DNA of 64,000 nt from Candidatus Thiodiazotropha sp. (ex Myrtea sp. 'scaly one' KF741663) (GTDB lineage: Bacteria > Pseudomonadota > Gammaproteobacteria > Chromatiales > Chromatiaceae). A program made the position numbers and the translations under genes. Under the pieces are notes generated by a model, which was given only the letters and a program-made list of their open reading frames with translations, was not told the origin of the DNA and did not search any database. Where the stretch lies: NCBI GenBank assembly GCA_025655555.1, contig JAHXIQ010000002.1, positions 620,001 to 684,000 of the forward strand. Direction: 5' to 3'. This document shows positions 17,201 to 24,465 of this stretch, one piece after another. The stretch's first letter is position 1; the number at the start of each line of letters is the position of its first letter.

Positions 17201-17948
17201 GGTCCTGCCGGTAGTTGAGCCAGTTGTGGAACCGTCTCCACCCACTCTGGACGAGATTATCGTTGATCTGCTGCCGGATGATGATTCCGCGCAGATTGCT
17301 ACTGACACACCTGGCTGGTCATCAGTGTCTGATTCAACTGATTTGTCAGGATCTGGCGAATTGGATGAAGAATCAGCGGCAGATGATATAACCGAAGAAT
17401 CTGTAGTAGTCATGCCCATAGAGACATATGAGCAGACAATGAGTTTTGCTGATCGATTGAGTCGGCCTTTGGTCGGCGTCTTTGATCATTCAAACAATCA
17501 TTCAATCGCCTTTCGTTATTTCGATTTGACGCCAGAAACGTTAGATATCGATGCCCTACCCAGACTGAATACGTTATCTGTCGATAATAGTCTTGCAGTG
17601 CCAAAAACTGTTTGGGCCATGCTCGATGCTATGAGTTTAGAGATTTCGCAACACCAGGCTGAGGTGGATGAGAATTCGGAGATGGTCTTTAAGGGAGTGA
17701 CTGTGGGCACAGTCGGCCTGACTGCCGGTTATGTTGCATGGTTGTTGCGGGCGGGCCTCCTGTCGGCAAGTTTGCTGTCATTTTCTCCCCTGTGGCGTCA
17801 GGTGGATCCTCTTCCTGTATTATCTGCAAGTGCAAAAAAGCGAACTGACAATGAGAGCGAATCTCCCGTTGAAGATGCCCAGGAAAAAAGGATATCCAAG
17901 CTGTTTGAAGCTAAAAGAAAATCTCATCAGGACCGGTATGCAGGATAA
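11256..17948 (+). CDS. Giant LEPR-XLL / DUF4347 / LamG / cadherin-like surface protein
   Basis: The protein has 2230 residues. The N-terminus has no hydrophobic signal peptide but carries the LEPR-XLL motif 'LEPRLLLSAD' (17-26). A DUF4347 domain follows (about 70-240, 'LHLISHGGEGEVRLAG', 'LLIYGCNLASTADG'), then a LamG/concanavalin-like domain (about 248-445, 'GNWHHVVGMVNGADWSLYVDG'). From about 455 to 1950 there are repeated cadherin-like/CSPG-type modules ending 'VNDAP' or similar. An acidic low-complexity stretch, a hydrophobic segment (about 2148-2176) and a basic tail close the protein. The Asp/Asn-rich repeats are typical of calcium-stabilised adhesins. The layout implies a large envelope or surface domain with a C-terminal anchor, exported by an unconventional route probably encoded just upstream. 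Domain calls are by eye. Confidence 0.82.
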   Translation: MSRDRPKKPNALIFEELEPRLLLSADIAGVAIDPMPDDSGDPVDEDDLLSLGQSLLNEPIPVDSQEADTGRNELVIIDPLTPDYQSLVDDLIDREGSDINFEIILLDSADNGIEQMGHILDQYRDLDALHLISHGGEGEVRLAGTTLDLSALNDSLEQIGGWSNAFAAEGDLLIYGCNLASTADGELFIDKLAQLTGVDVAASDDLTGSVSQGGDWDLEYQVGTLETSIAFSGQLQSSWSGTLDITTGLVGYYDFEEGSGAAAIDSSATGNNGTLIGSPVYTTGQVGSYALSFNGDFDRVEAPDSLATNFGNGDFAVGFWFNSTYSGGTARLVGDMDGGDGYVFYTTGVGDVTFGVISGIDSVTLASGGLFDGNWHHVVGMVNGADWSLYVDGTLVDSINNGFVGNIDNSNTLRIGASSASHNEYDGLIDDVRIYDRALTTTDINELIALAEDPPSITGASLTLSEGQTVTLDGANFSISDPDSSSFTYSLSGVAGGYFQLSTNPGVSITSFTSANLTGGVVQFVDNDDEIAPAFSVTVNDGTSDSNTRVATISYTPVNDAPDVINLDGDVLNYTEGDGVVLIEQGGDVVISDPDSSNFAGGSLTVEVDSGLQAAEDKFSIVNQGAGAGQIGLNVSDVTYSGVVIGSVSGGTGIDPLTVTLNSNATSAAVTALIRNISYENSNIDNPTGGSRSVVVDVTDGDGDGDGDGDGGASVTQNLTLNVTSVNDAPVVDLNGSDGAGADFAVTFTEDGGAVNVVDADATISDADSAFYENLSINLTNFPDGGNEQIVIAGYTFNYGTADTATRTVGSASFVIDFDGSGFNVTPDGFGWMPEVDLQNLLRGVTYENTSQDPTAGDRTINVFAQDSSLLVGPIATSTITVNPQNDSPTATNNTNSVLENGFVSGNVITDDSGSGIDSDPEGDGLQVTQVEGGAYTPGFPVTLASGAQVTFQSNGSYTYNTNGQFDGLGAGSSVDDSFTYQISDGNGGFDTATVTVTINGSNDAPSITSAGLTLDEGEIVTLSDANFAFTDADDTAFTYTVSGISGGYFQLSSAPGTPITTFTSANLTGGLVQFVDNGDETAPVFSVTVNDGDSDSNTLAATINYTPVNDPLMLVTNSPLSVPEEGTRTITNSYLAVSDVDNSAAQLTYTLTSLPSSGSLRLSGSTLSLSDTFTQDDIDNNRLTFGFSDDASATSFAFTASDGTDIIGPIIFSVNGQPVNDAPVNLVPASCSVNENITLNFTGADQIQISDIDHIGGTMQVQLNIGAGGLLTLGDTSGLTFSAGDGTDDANMVFTGTLADINTALLTLSFTPTSDFNGDVNFTIITNDQGNSGTDPGLTGDAASEQDSDTFTITVNAINDAPVLDSALLTLSEGQTVTLSAVNFGITDPDDTAFTYTLSGISGGYFQLSTNPGVSIASFSSAELLANEVQFVDNGDEAAPSFSITVNDGDADSSTLAATVIYTSANDVPVLNSADMTVTEGQTVTLTGANFGITDPDDTAFTYTLSGVTGGYFQLSTNPGVSVTSFSSAELSGSLVQFVDNGDETAPAFSITVNDGDADSNTLAATVIYTSANDVPVLNSADMTVTEGQTVTLTAANFGITDPDDTDFSYTLSGVVGGYFQLSTNPGVSITSFTSTQLTANEVQFVDNGDEVAPVFSITVNDGTNDSNTLAAIVNFTTIDEAPIANNDSVNVDEGGSVLINVVSNDADPESALDLASIVVVGHPTNGTLVNNGDGAFVYTHNGSETLSDLFAYTIKDDSGATSNVAVVDLTINPVNDVPVITSHAGSQTVTSFIDENLNVVTGVSAYDAEGDGLTFSISGGDDFGLFAIDHLTGLLSFSSTPNAESPLDSGRNNSYSVEVMVSDGNGGTAIQAFDITVRDVDEFDVGLIMDMQSDPDQVTTIHATGSAVGVTVWASDPDISNNDIVYSLIDDGGGHFVINSTTGAISLSQPFVDTERYQSEVIVRATSSDGSISQRSFLIEVLPVVEPVVEPSPPTLDEIIVDLLPDDDSAQIATDTPGWSSVSDSTDLSGSGELDEESAADDITEESVVVMPIETYEQTMSFADRLSRPLVGVFDHSNNHSIAFRYFDLTPETLDIDALPRLNTLSVDNSLAVPKTVWAMLDAMSLEISQHQAEVDENSEMVFKGVTVGTVGLTAGYVAWLLRAGLLSASLLSFSPLWRQVDPLPVLSASAKKRTDNESESPVEDAQEKRISKLFEAKRKSHQDRYAG
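13353..13388 (+). repeat. Six tandem GATGGC units inside the giant protein gene
   Basis: Six perfect copies of GATGGC encode (Asp-Gly)6 followed by another Gly at about residue 700. The hexamer length keeps the frame whatever the copy number, so expansion or contraction would alter only linker length. Confidence 0.9.
15345..16307 (+). repeat. Three tandem 321-bp repeats (107-residue cadherin-like modules)
   Basis: Copies begin with GTACTC at 15345, 15666 and 15987, an exact 321-bp period. Copies two and three are nearly identical over long stretches at DNA level, while more distant copies of the same module (about 12630-12940 and 14275-14590) are more diverged. This points to recent in-frame duplication or ongoing homogenisation. 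Confidence 0.85.
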
Positions 17949-17960
17949 GGAAATCTCAGA

Positions 17961-20900
17961 ATGCAAATGAGTCCGACAATAAAAATCACGTTAGGTCTTG
18001 TGCTTCTCACGCTGAGTATACTGCTGCTTGGCCGGTTGGTTGGGTTTGTGCCCGATGAGAGCAAATCCGAGCTCGATGCAAGAAAGAAGTTTTGTGAATC
18101 ACTGGCGATACAAATTTCGTCTGTAGCTGCAAATAATGATATTGAGAGCCTGCGGCAAACACTGGAAAGCATTGTTGAACGAAACGATGACGTACTTTCC
18201 AGTGCGCTCAAGGGCAGAGGTGGTCTGTCGTTGGTTGTGGGAGATCATGAAAAGTATTGGGTCGACTTGCCATTGGATAAGTCTACTTCAACTCATGTTC
18301 TAGTACCAATTTTCGCTAATGAGACCCAATGGGGAATGCTGGAGGTTGCATTCAAGGAAATTGATGCTGGTCAGGGGTTTAGTTTTGGCACGCTTGGTGG
18401 ACTCTTACTTTTCGTTGCTCTGCTTGGATTTGTTCTTTATCTGATATTTATTAAACGTACTTTACGGGAACTGGATCCAAAGGCAGTCATACCAGAGCGG
18501 GTACGCTCGGCATTCAATGCACTTTCCGAGGGTTTGATTATCCTGGATGAGAAGCATCAGATCATTCTTGCCAACGAATCGTTCTCTGAAAAGACCAGCT
18601 TGGATGCTGACTCACTGATAGGCTTGCGTGCAGATGAGTTGAGTTGGAAAAAACGCGAGCGCGGTGCAACCGTTGATCTCTATCCCTGGCAAATCAGCAT
18701 GCAGAATAACCAGCGCAAGACCGGTGTTCCCATGCGCCTCCAACTGAAGAACAAGAGTGAACGTACTTTTTCAGTAAATACTGCCCCGATCTTCGATGGC
18801 AAAGGCAATCCAAGAGGCGTATTGGCTACCTTCGACGATATGACGGACTTGGAGAAAAAGCATAGGGAGCTTCAGTCAACACTGGAAAAGCTAAAAACAT
18901 CGGAAAAGGCGTTGCGCGACAAAACTGTCGAGCTGGAGTTACTTGCGAGTCGGGATCCGCTGACCGGTTGCTTTAACCGCCGCGCCTTTTTCCAAAAATA
19001 TGATCTGCTGTATGACGAGGCTGTACGGGGTGAGTATGGGCTTGTTTTTATGATGGTGGACATTGATCGTTTTAAATCAATCAATGATCAATACGGCCAT
19101 GCCAATGGCGATAAAGTGATCAAGTTTGTTGCGGAAACGCTGGTATCAAAATCGAGACCTGAGGACATCGTCGGTCGATATGGTGGTGAGGAGTTTTCCC
19201 TGATCATGCCCCACACGGATATTGAGCAGGCGATGGTGATGGCCGAACGGCTGCGTATGGAGGTTCAGCAAAAGGGTCATGAGCTGTTCACAAACAGCAG
19301 AACAGTGACGGTCAGTATCGGTGTTGCCGAGTTGTCTGAATATTTGGATGAACCGATGTTGCTCATCAATAATGCGGATGATGCCTTGTATAAGGCGAAG
19401 GAGCAGGGACGGAACAGGGTAGTCAACTGGTTACCTGAGATGGGGGACGATCAAAGGACTTCTGCGAAAGGGGAGAGTAGTGCTACAACAAAAGAAGAAG
19501 TACTGGCAGATAGCCTGACTGCAGAGAAATCGCTAAAAAATGAGATACATCGTTTGGAAGACACGGTGGTGGAGCTTGAGTCTCAACTGGAATACAGTCG
19601 GGAAGAGATCAAGCGACGTGAAGGCAAGGATGAGCTGACGGGTTTACCCAATACGATTATTTTCAAGGACAGAATTTTGCAAGTGTTGGCTAGATGTAAA
19701 CGATACAACCGTTCAGCGGCTGTGATATCACTCGATATCGATGATTTTCATACGATCAATGAGGCATTTGGTTATACGGTTGGCGATAAGCTGTTGCGGG
19801 TAGTCTCGTCGCGCTTGGTCGATACGCTACGTATGACGGATACTGTCGCTATTATGGATGAGCAGGAGGAGAGTGAGTCCTCTACTATCTCAAGGGTGAA
19901 TAATGACGAATTTGCCCTGATTCTTACCGATGTTGATGATATTGAAGGTGTGGCCTGGGCTATCCGGAGGATATTGAAAGCGCTAAAAAGCGACATCGAA
20001 ATTGATGGCCAGGAGTTGTTCGTATCATACAGCGTGGGTGTCTCCCTCTACCCACTTGATGATGATCAGCCCGGCGGGTTGTTGCAAAAAGCCAGTGCCG
20101 CCCGACATGCAGCCAAACGGGCGGAGGGTAGGGATAACATCCGTTTCTTCTCAAAGGATATTAATCGTAGTGCCTATCGAAAAGTCTGGTTGGAGAACGA
20201 ACTGCACAAAGCCATTGTACGTTCTCAGATCGAATTGGCTTACCAACCGATTATTGACATGAAATCCGGTCGTATCGTTAAGATGGAGGCACTGGCAAGA
20301 TGGAATCATCCAAAAGTTGGGCAGATTCCACCCAGTGAGTTCATACCGGTTGCGGAACATACCGGACTGATACACAAACTGGGTTCCAAGGTTTTACGGA
20401 AGGCATGTCGAGATCTTAAAAAATGGCATGATGCCGGTTATGATGACCTGCAAGTTGCAGTCAATCTATCGGCGGTTCAGTTTCGCCAGGAAGACCTTGT
20501 CGAGAAGATCATACATGCTTGTTCAAAAGTCGGGATTGATCCCTCGTATCTAAATCTTGAGATAACAGAGAGTTCGCTGGTTGAAAAATTCGAGGTGGTA
20601 CTCCGTGTGATGAAGCAGATGAGTCAGGCCGGTATCAGTTTTACCCTGGATGATTTTGGCAAGGGGTTTTCTTCTCTTAGCTATCTGAGTCACCTGCCGA
20701 TCAACTGTATTAAGATTGACCAGTCCTTTATCGTCGAAACCCTGCCAAATGAGCAGGACCAAGCAATTCTGAACGGTATTGTGGCGCTGGCGAAAAGCCT
20801 GCAACTGCAAGTGGTGGCTGAAGGCGTGGAGACAGAAGCACAAAAAGCAATTTTGACCAGTCTTGGTTGTCACGAAGGCCAGGGGAAGCTCTTTTCAGAG

Positions 20901-20972
20901 CCTCTGACCAGACAGGAAGCGAGCAAAATGCTTCAATCTTTTAATCGAGATCCTGGTGAGAGTGAAATGTAG
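17961..20972 (+). CDS. Membrane PAS–GGDEF–GGDEF–EAL c-di-GMP enzyme
   Basis: The 1003-residue protein has a helix at about 7-29, a periplasmic segment, a second helix near 143-165 and a PAS domain (about 180-300). A first GGDEF domain follows with an intact 'GGEEF' near 408 and an I-site RPED five residues before it. A second GGDEF-like domain is degenerate ('NNDEF' near 647). The C-terminal EAL domain keeps 'EALAR', 'VNLSA', 'EITESS', 'DDFGKGFSSL' and 'EGVETE', so both synthesis and hydrolysis of c-di-GMP look possible. It starts 12 bp after the giant surface protein, so it is probably co-transcribed. By analogy with c-di-GMP-controlled adhesins it may set surface retention or release; that is inference. 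Confidence 0.9.
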   Translation: MQMSPTIKITLGLVLLTLSILLLGRLVGFVPDESKSELDARKKFCESLAIQISSVAANNDIESLRQTLESIVERNDDVLSSALKGRGGLSLVVGDHEKYWVDLPLDKSTSTHVLVPIFANETQWGMLEVAFKEIDAGQGFSFGTLGGLLLFVALLGFVLYLIFIKRTLRELDPKAVIPERVRSAFNALSEGLIILDEKHQIILANESFSEKTSLDADSLIGLRADELSWKKRERGATVDLYPWQISMQNNQRKTGVPMRLQLKNKSERTFSVNTAPIFDGKGNPRGVLATFDDMTDLEKKHRELQSTLEKLKTSEKALRDKTVELELLASRDPLTGCFNRRAFFQKYDLLYDEAVRGEYGLVFMMVDIDRFKSINDQYGHANGDKVIKFVAETLVSKSRPEDIVGRYGGEEFSLIMPHTDIEQAMVMAERLRMEVQQKGHELFTNSRTVTVSIGVAELSEYLDEPMLLINNADDALYKAKEQGRNRVVNWLPEMGDDQRTSAKGESSATTKEEVLADSLTAEKSLKNEIHRLEDTVVELESQLEYSREEIKRREGKDELTGLPNTIIFKDRILQVLARCKRYNRSAAVISLDIDDFHTINEAFGYTVGDKLLRVVSSRLVDTLRMTDTVAIMDEQEESESSTISRVNNDEFALILTDVDDIEGVAWAIRRILKALKSDIEIDGQELFVSYSVGVSLYPLDDDQPGGLLQKASAARHAAKRAEGRDNIRFFSKDINRSAYRKVWLENELHKAIVRSQIELAYQPIIDMKSGRIVKMEALARWNHPKVGQIPPSEFIPVAEHTGLIHKLGSKVLRKACRDLKKWHDAGYDDLQVAVNLSAVQFRQEDLVEKIIHACSKVGIDPSYLNLEITESSLVEKFEVVLRVMKQMSQAGISFTLDDFGKGFSSLSYLSHLPINCIKIDQSFIVETLPNEQDQAILNGIVALAKSLQLQVVAEGVETEAQKAILTSLGCHEGQGKLFSEPLTRQEASKMLQSFNRDPGESEM

Positions 20973-20984
20973 TCATCGAAATAT

Positions 20985-21003
20985 TTGCCATTCTAGATGG
21001 CAA
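20985..21003. other. Short inverted repeat between convergent genes
   Basis: TTGCCAT (20985-20991) and ATGGCAA (20997-21003) flank TCTAG between the ends of two convergent genes. It could act as a bidirectional terminator but has no T-run, so the call is weak. Confidence 0.3.
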
Positions 21004-21485
21004 GTATCGATACACCCCAAGCAAAAATGGCAGCGCCATAAATAAGTCGGATAGCTGTGCTGTGGTTGATGAGCTGTCTGCTGGGCTTTCTACGTCCCCT
21101 GAAAACCCCCGTTTTTACACCCAGTTCAGCCTCGATACGTCTGCCACGGCTGATCAGGTCGTTGTAGAGCTCGGAGTTGCGTAGTTCATAAACCAGTAGT
21201 CCAAGCGTGACCACGAGCCCTACACCAGGTATGAGTTTGGCCTGCCAGGAGAGCTGTCTTGTAGATTCCCCCCCCGGGGAAGAGAAAAACCAGAATACCG
21301 ACGGTGACGAAAGGAACTAATCCCAAGAGTTTAAAGCGCACATCATGCAGAGCGCGCCAAGTGGTACAGACTTCTGCATAGAGTGTCTCCAGAAGTTGTC
21401 GCTGACCATCAGTCAACTCACCATCTACGGTTTCTGCAACAGCGGGTAGGTCGGAAAAATTGTAGTGCCGAAGATCCTGTTTCAT
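20993..21485 (-). pseudogene. Small membrane protein gene broken by a one-base frameshift in a G8 run
   Basis: Reading on the minus strand, one frame runs from ATG 21485 ('MKQDLRHYNFSDLP') through a membrane helix ('LLGLVPFVTVGILVFLF') to a run of eight G (complement of C at 21268-21275). After that the sense continues in another frame: 'LVVTLGLLVYELRNSELYND' to the stop at 20993. Removing a single G joins the two parts into one protein of about 163 residues with helices before and after the junction and a third near the C-terminus. It is therefore a slipped homopolymer: a true pseudogene, a phase-variable gene or a sequencing error. I do not recognise the family; it looks like a small three-helix membrane protein. 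Confidence 0.75.
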
Positions 21486-21620
21486 TTTTTTCTCCTTCTA
21501 AATCACGATTATTTTACCCACCTCATGAAATCATAGCGTAGCAGAGTGAGTGGTATCAGATGGTATGTGTCTGGCCCAGTGATGCGGGATAGGGATTGTG
21601 ACAATGCGATGCCTGTCTTT

Positions 21621-21916
21621 TAGGGCCTGTTAACACTAATTTGATCGTCACTGCCAAGACCATTTTTTTGTCTAGCAAGGCAGAAGGAGTGCGGTGTAGC
21701 CGGTCTACATAAGCGACTGATAACGCCGCTGGGCGAAAAAATGGCCTTGGCCCTCCGGGTTGCGCCTGAAAAAGCGCCACTCGGCGTTACTCGTCGCTCA
21801 TTTGGAATAACCAAACTACGCTCCTCGCGCCCCGAAGGAAGTGCCCTTGGGGTGTGCCTTGATTGGCACTTTTTCAGGTGCAACAGTGGCAATCAAATTA
21901 GTGTTAACAGGCCCTA
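21621..21916. mobile_element. Miniature inverted-repeat element, copy 1
   Basis: This is a non-coding element of 292 bp (21623-21914) bounded by TA on both sides, as expected for TA target duplication. The terminal inverted repeats are perfect over 25 bp counted from the TA and begin TAGGGCCTGTTAACACTAAT. The core contains a second, inner inverted repeat (CCTGAAAAAGCGCC... and ...GGCACTTTTTCAGG). Copy 2 at 42134-42456 shares the ends and much of the core in the opposite orientation. No transposase is encoded. TA target and short ends suggest mobilisation by an IS630/Tc1-type transposase encoded elsewhere. The 136 bp between the frameshifted gene and the element hold nothing recognisable. Confidence 0.85.
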
Positions 21917-22025
21917 GCTAAAGTGATCCTGTATCCCCAAGCTTAGGCAGCCTGTTAGGGGGGTGTCTTTGGCCGCATGAGAGGGTATGGTGTCGCCAGT
22001 ATTCAACTGTCTGGGTGGTTTTTTC

Positions 22026-23069
22026 ATGCTGCGTGTTTTTCTTCGGTGGAGTTTGCTGTTGCCTGCTGTTCTTTTTGTGACAGCCTGTGGCCGGAGCCCC
22101 GCTGACCATCAGCAGACCTTGCTGGTCTTCGGTACGCTACTGGATATTAAGGCCTACACGGACAAGCCGGAACAATTCAATAAGGCTGTGCAGAATCTGG
22201 ATGAGACCTTTCAGGCCATGCACCGGGAGTGGCATGCCTGGAAAGGTGAGGGAGAGTTGGTCAGGCTGAACCGGGCCTTCGCCGATGGACGGGAGATGAG
22301 CGTGTCTGAGTCGCTGGTTGAATTGCTTCGCCAGTCTCAAACCTATTCGCAAAAGAGCGACGGACTATTCAATCCGGCGATTGGCCGCCTGATTGGGCTC
22401 TGGGGTTTTCACAGTGACGAGCCTCCCGGCGGTCCACCACCAGATCCCAATGCAATTCAGGCGCTGTTGGAAGCTTCACCTTCAATGGATGATCTCCGCT
22501 TCGATGGGAATCTGCTGTCATCGGCGAACGAGACCGTGGAGATAGACCTGGGGGCGTTTGCCAAGGGTTATGCTTTGAATCTGGCCATAGAAAAGCTCAA
22601 GACCTTTGGTATCGGGCATGCCATCGTCAACGCGGGGGGGGATCTCTGCGTATCAGGCCGTCATGGTGATCGACCCTGGGCGATCGGTATCCGTCATCCT
22701 CTGGGGGAGGGTGTGATCGCCTCGGTGGATGTGTCTGATGGTGAGTGTGTGCTGACATCGGGCAATTACGAACGCTATCGGGAGTATGAGGGTATACGGT
22801 ATGCCCATATCCTCGATCCACGTACGGGATACCCGGTGGAGCATGTGGCTTCGGCGACGGTTATCAGCCCCGATGGTGGTCTTGCCGATGCGGCGGCAAC
22901 AGCTTTAAGTGTGGCTGGGCCTGATGGCTTGCGTCAGATCGCACATCAGATGGAGCTGAATCAAGTGATGTTGGTGAACGAAAAAGGTCGTGTCTACATC
23001 ACGCCTGAGATGAAGGCACGCATTGTCTTTCAACAGCCTGTGGATGAAGTGATCATCAGTCAGCCCTGA
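22026..23069 (+). CDS. apbE: FAD:protein FMN transferase (ApbE), lipoprotein
   Basis: ApbE attaches FMN covalently to target proteins such as subunits of Rnf and Na+-NQR complexes, in the periplasm. The start at ATG 22026 gives a lipoprotein signal with lipobox 'LFVTAC'. The body has the ApbE signature 'ETVEIDLGAFAKGYALNLA', 'VNAGGDLCVSG' and the FAD-site C-terminal motif 'HILDPRTGYPVEHVASATV', with 'ADAAATALSV' beyond it. Length (347 residues) is normal. The gene stands alone, 110 bp after the miniature element, with no Rnf or Nqr genes in the window to name its target. The frame is open to 21987 but that adds no sensible signal sequence. Confidence 0.93.
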   Translation: MLRVFLRWSLLLPAVLFVTACGRSPADHQQTLLVFGTLLDIKAYTDKPEQFNKAVQNLDETFQAMHREWHAWKGEGELVRLNRAFADGREMSVSESLVELLRQSQTYSQKSDGLFNPAIGRLIGLWGFHSDEPPGGPPPDPNAIQALLEASPSMDDLRFDGNLLSSANETVEIDLGAFAKGYALNLAIEKLKTFGIGHAIVNAGGDLCVSGRHGDRPWAIGIRHPLGEGVIASVDVSDGECVLTSGNYERYREYEGIRYAHILDPRTGYPVEHVASATVISPDGGLADAAATALSVAGPDGLRQIAHQMELNQVMLVNEKGRVYITPEMKARIVFQQPVDEVIISQP

Positions 23070-23148
23070 AGGCATGGCTCAACCACGCTTCGGCATGCTT
23101 TGATACTTATGTCGTCCTTCCCTGGACGGACACGATAGGGTGACCTCG

Positions 23149-24312
23149 TTATTGCTGCAGATCTGCCAGCAGGGTGAAGATGTCCAACAGCAGTGCCTGA
23201 GCAATCTCATCATATTCGCCGAAGCTACCGCTTGCGCAGAGTGTGATGACCGTATCCTTGCCTTCGAGATAGAGCATTTCTGTTTGATAGCCTGGATCTT
23301 TTCCACTATGGGAGTAGATCAGTTCGCCGCTCTGTTCGATGGTCCGGATATTGATGCCGAGTCCATAAGTGGAGGGAGGCGTGCCGAGACCTGAGGCCTC
23401 TAGCATCTCTTGTCGCAGCTGATCGTTTAGCACAAGATCGCTCTGCATCAGGCCGAGAATGAATTTTGCCAAGTCCTGTGCATTGGTCTGAATGCCGCCG
23501 TCCGCCAGGCCGAAGTGGCTGTACCAGGGATGGGCATCAAAACGCTCACCTCCATCATTGAAGTAACCATGCACCAGGCCGGGCAGCCCATTGGCTTCAT
23601 CACCGTGGACCGTATAGGCCAGATTGAGCGGTTCGATCACACGATGACGGATGGCCAGTTGCACCGGCTCACCGGTCACGGCCTCGACAATCAGAGCAGC
23701 CAGTATGTAGTTTGAATTGGAGTAACTGTAGTTCGTACCGGGTTCGAAGTGCAGGGGTTTGTCCAAAAAGAAGGGCAGTGCATCCGCCTGTGTCCAGTGC
23801 CGGTCTGGACCGGATATAAGAAAGAACTCGTTGTCCCATTCATCTCCATCATTCTGAAAGTCGTAGATTCCTGTAGTGTGATTGAGGAGCATGCGAACGG
23901 TCATTTGATTGCTGGACGGGATTCGGTCAGTGATCGAACTGGCTAGCCAGGCTGCGATCGGGTCATCAAGATCTAGTCGTCCTTCTCCTGCCATTTGTAT
24001 CACGGTGGCGGCGAGAAAGGTTTTGCCGGTGCTGGCGACATAGAACCGGTCACTCATCCCGACCGGTTCACCGGAGTCGAGATCCTTCACACCGGCTACG
24101 CCCGTAAAATCGATATTGCGCCCCAGTATTCTGACAGACACGGCTGGCAGGCCCCTCTCCACAGCCTCATCCAGGACGGCCTGAAACTGTTCCTCCGGTG
24201 TGGCATTCGAGACGTTAGTTGAGTTGCAACCCGTCAGTAGAGCCAGTGTAAGACCGGATGTTAATAGAATTTGACCAAGGGGCTTTGTCAAAGATATTAG
24301 ATGCTGAAACAT
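23149..24312 (-). CDS. Serine hydrolase, beta-lactamase/class C penicillin-binding-protein family, lipoprotein
   Basis: The 387-residue lipoprotein has lipobox 'LLTGC' and a class C beta-lactamase/DD-peptidase fold. The catalytic motifs are all visible: SxxK as 'STGK' in 'YVASTGKTF', the Tyr motif 'YSYSNSNY' (Y-x-N), and the KTG-equivalent as 'HSGKDPG' (H-x-G), typical of esterase or D-aminopeptidase-like members rather than true beta-lactamases. ATG 24312 has a good ribosome site (GGGAGAATCACA), so I prefer it over the upstream ATG at 24336. It lies downstream of, and on the same strand as, the membrane AraC regulator, with 153 bp between. Substrate (peptidoglycan peptide or ester) cannot be told from sequence. 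Confidence 0.85.
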   Translation of the reverse strand: MFQHLISLTKPLGQILLTSGLTLALLTGCNSTNVSNATPEEQFQAVLDEAVERGLPAVSVRILGRNIDFTGVAGVKDLDSGEPVGMSDRFYVASTGKTFLAATVIQMAGEGRLDLDDPIAAWLASSITDRIPSSNQMTVRMLLNHTTGIYDFQNDGDEWDNEFFLISGPDRHWTQADALPFFLDKPLHFEPGTNYSYSNSNYILAALIVEAVTGEPVQLAIRHRVIEPLNLAYTVHGDEANGLPGLVHGYFNDGGERFDAHPWYSHFGLADGGIQTNAQDLAKFILGLMQSDLVLNDQLRQEMLEASGLGTPPSTYGLGINIRTIEQSGELIYSHSGKDPGYQTEMLYLEGKDTVITLCASGSFGEYDEIAQALLLDIFTLLADLQQ

Positions 24313-24465
24313 TGTGATTCTCCCATGTGAATCCATGTAAAAAGTTTTAAGGGACAGCCTGGGCTGCTGGGAGAATTCTGACGTTGTCTGGCGGGATTTT
24401 CGTCCTGCCCTATAAGGCTGGACTTTTTTTTACTGACTCAATATCAATGGGTTAGGAATTACTGC

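Noticed and set aside
21987-22109. Upstream start of apbE and an opposing small frame on the minus strand
   Set aside because: The lipoprotein signal begins at 22026; the opposing frame has no support.
23149-24312. Classical class C beta-lactamase (resistance) reading of the serine hydrolase
   Set aside because: The third motif is HSG rather than KTG and the lipoprotein context fits the broader esterase/peptidase group.
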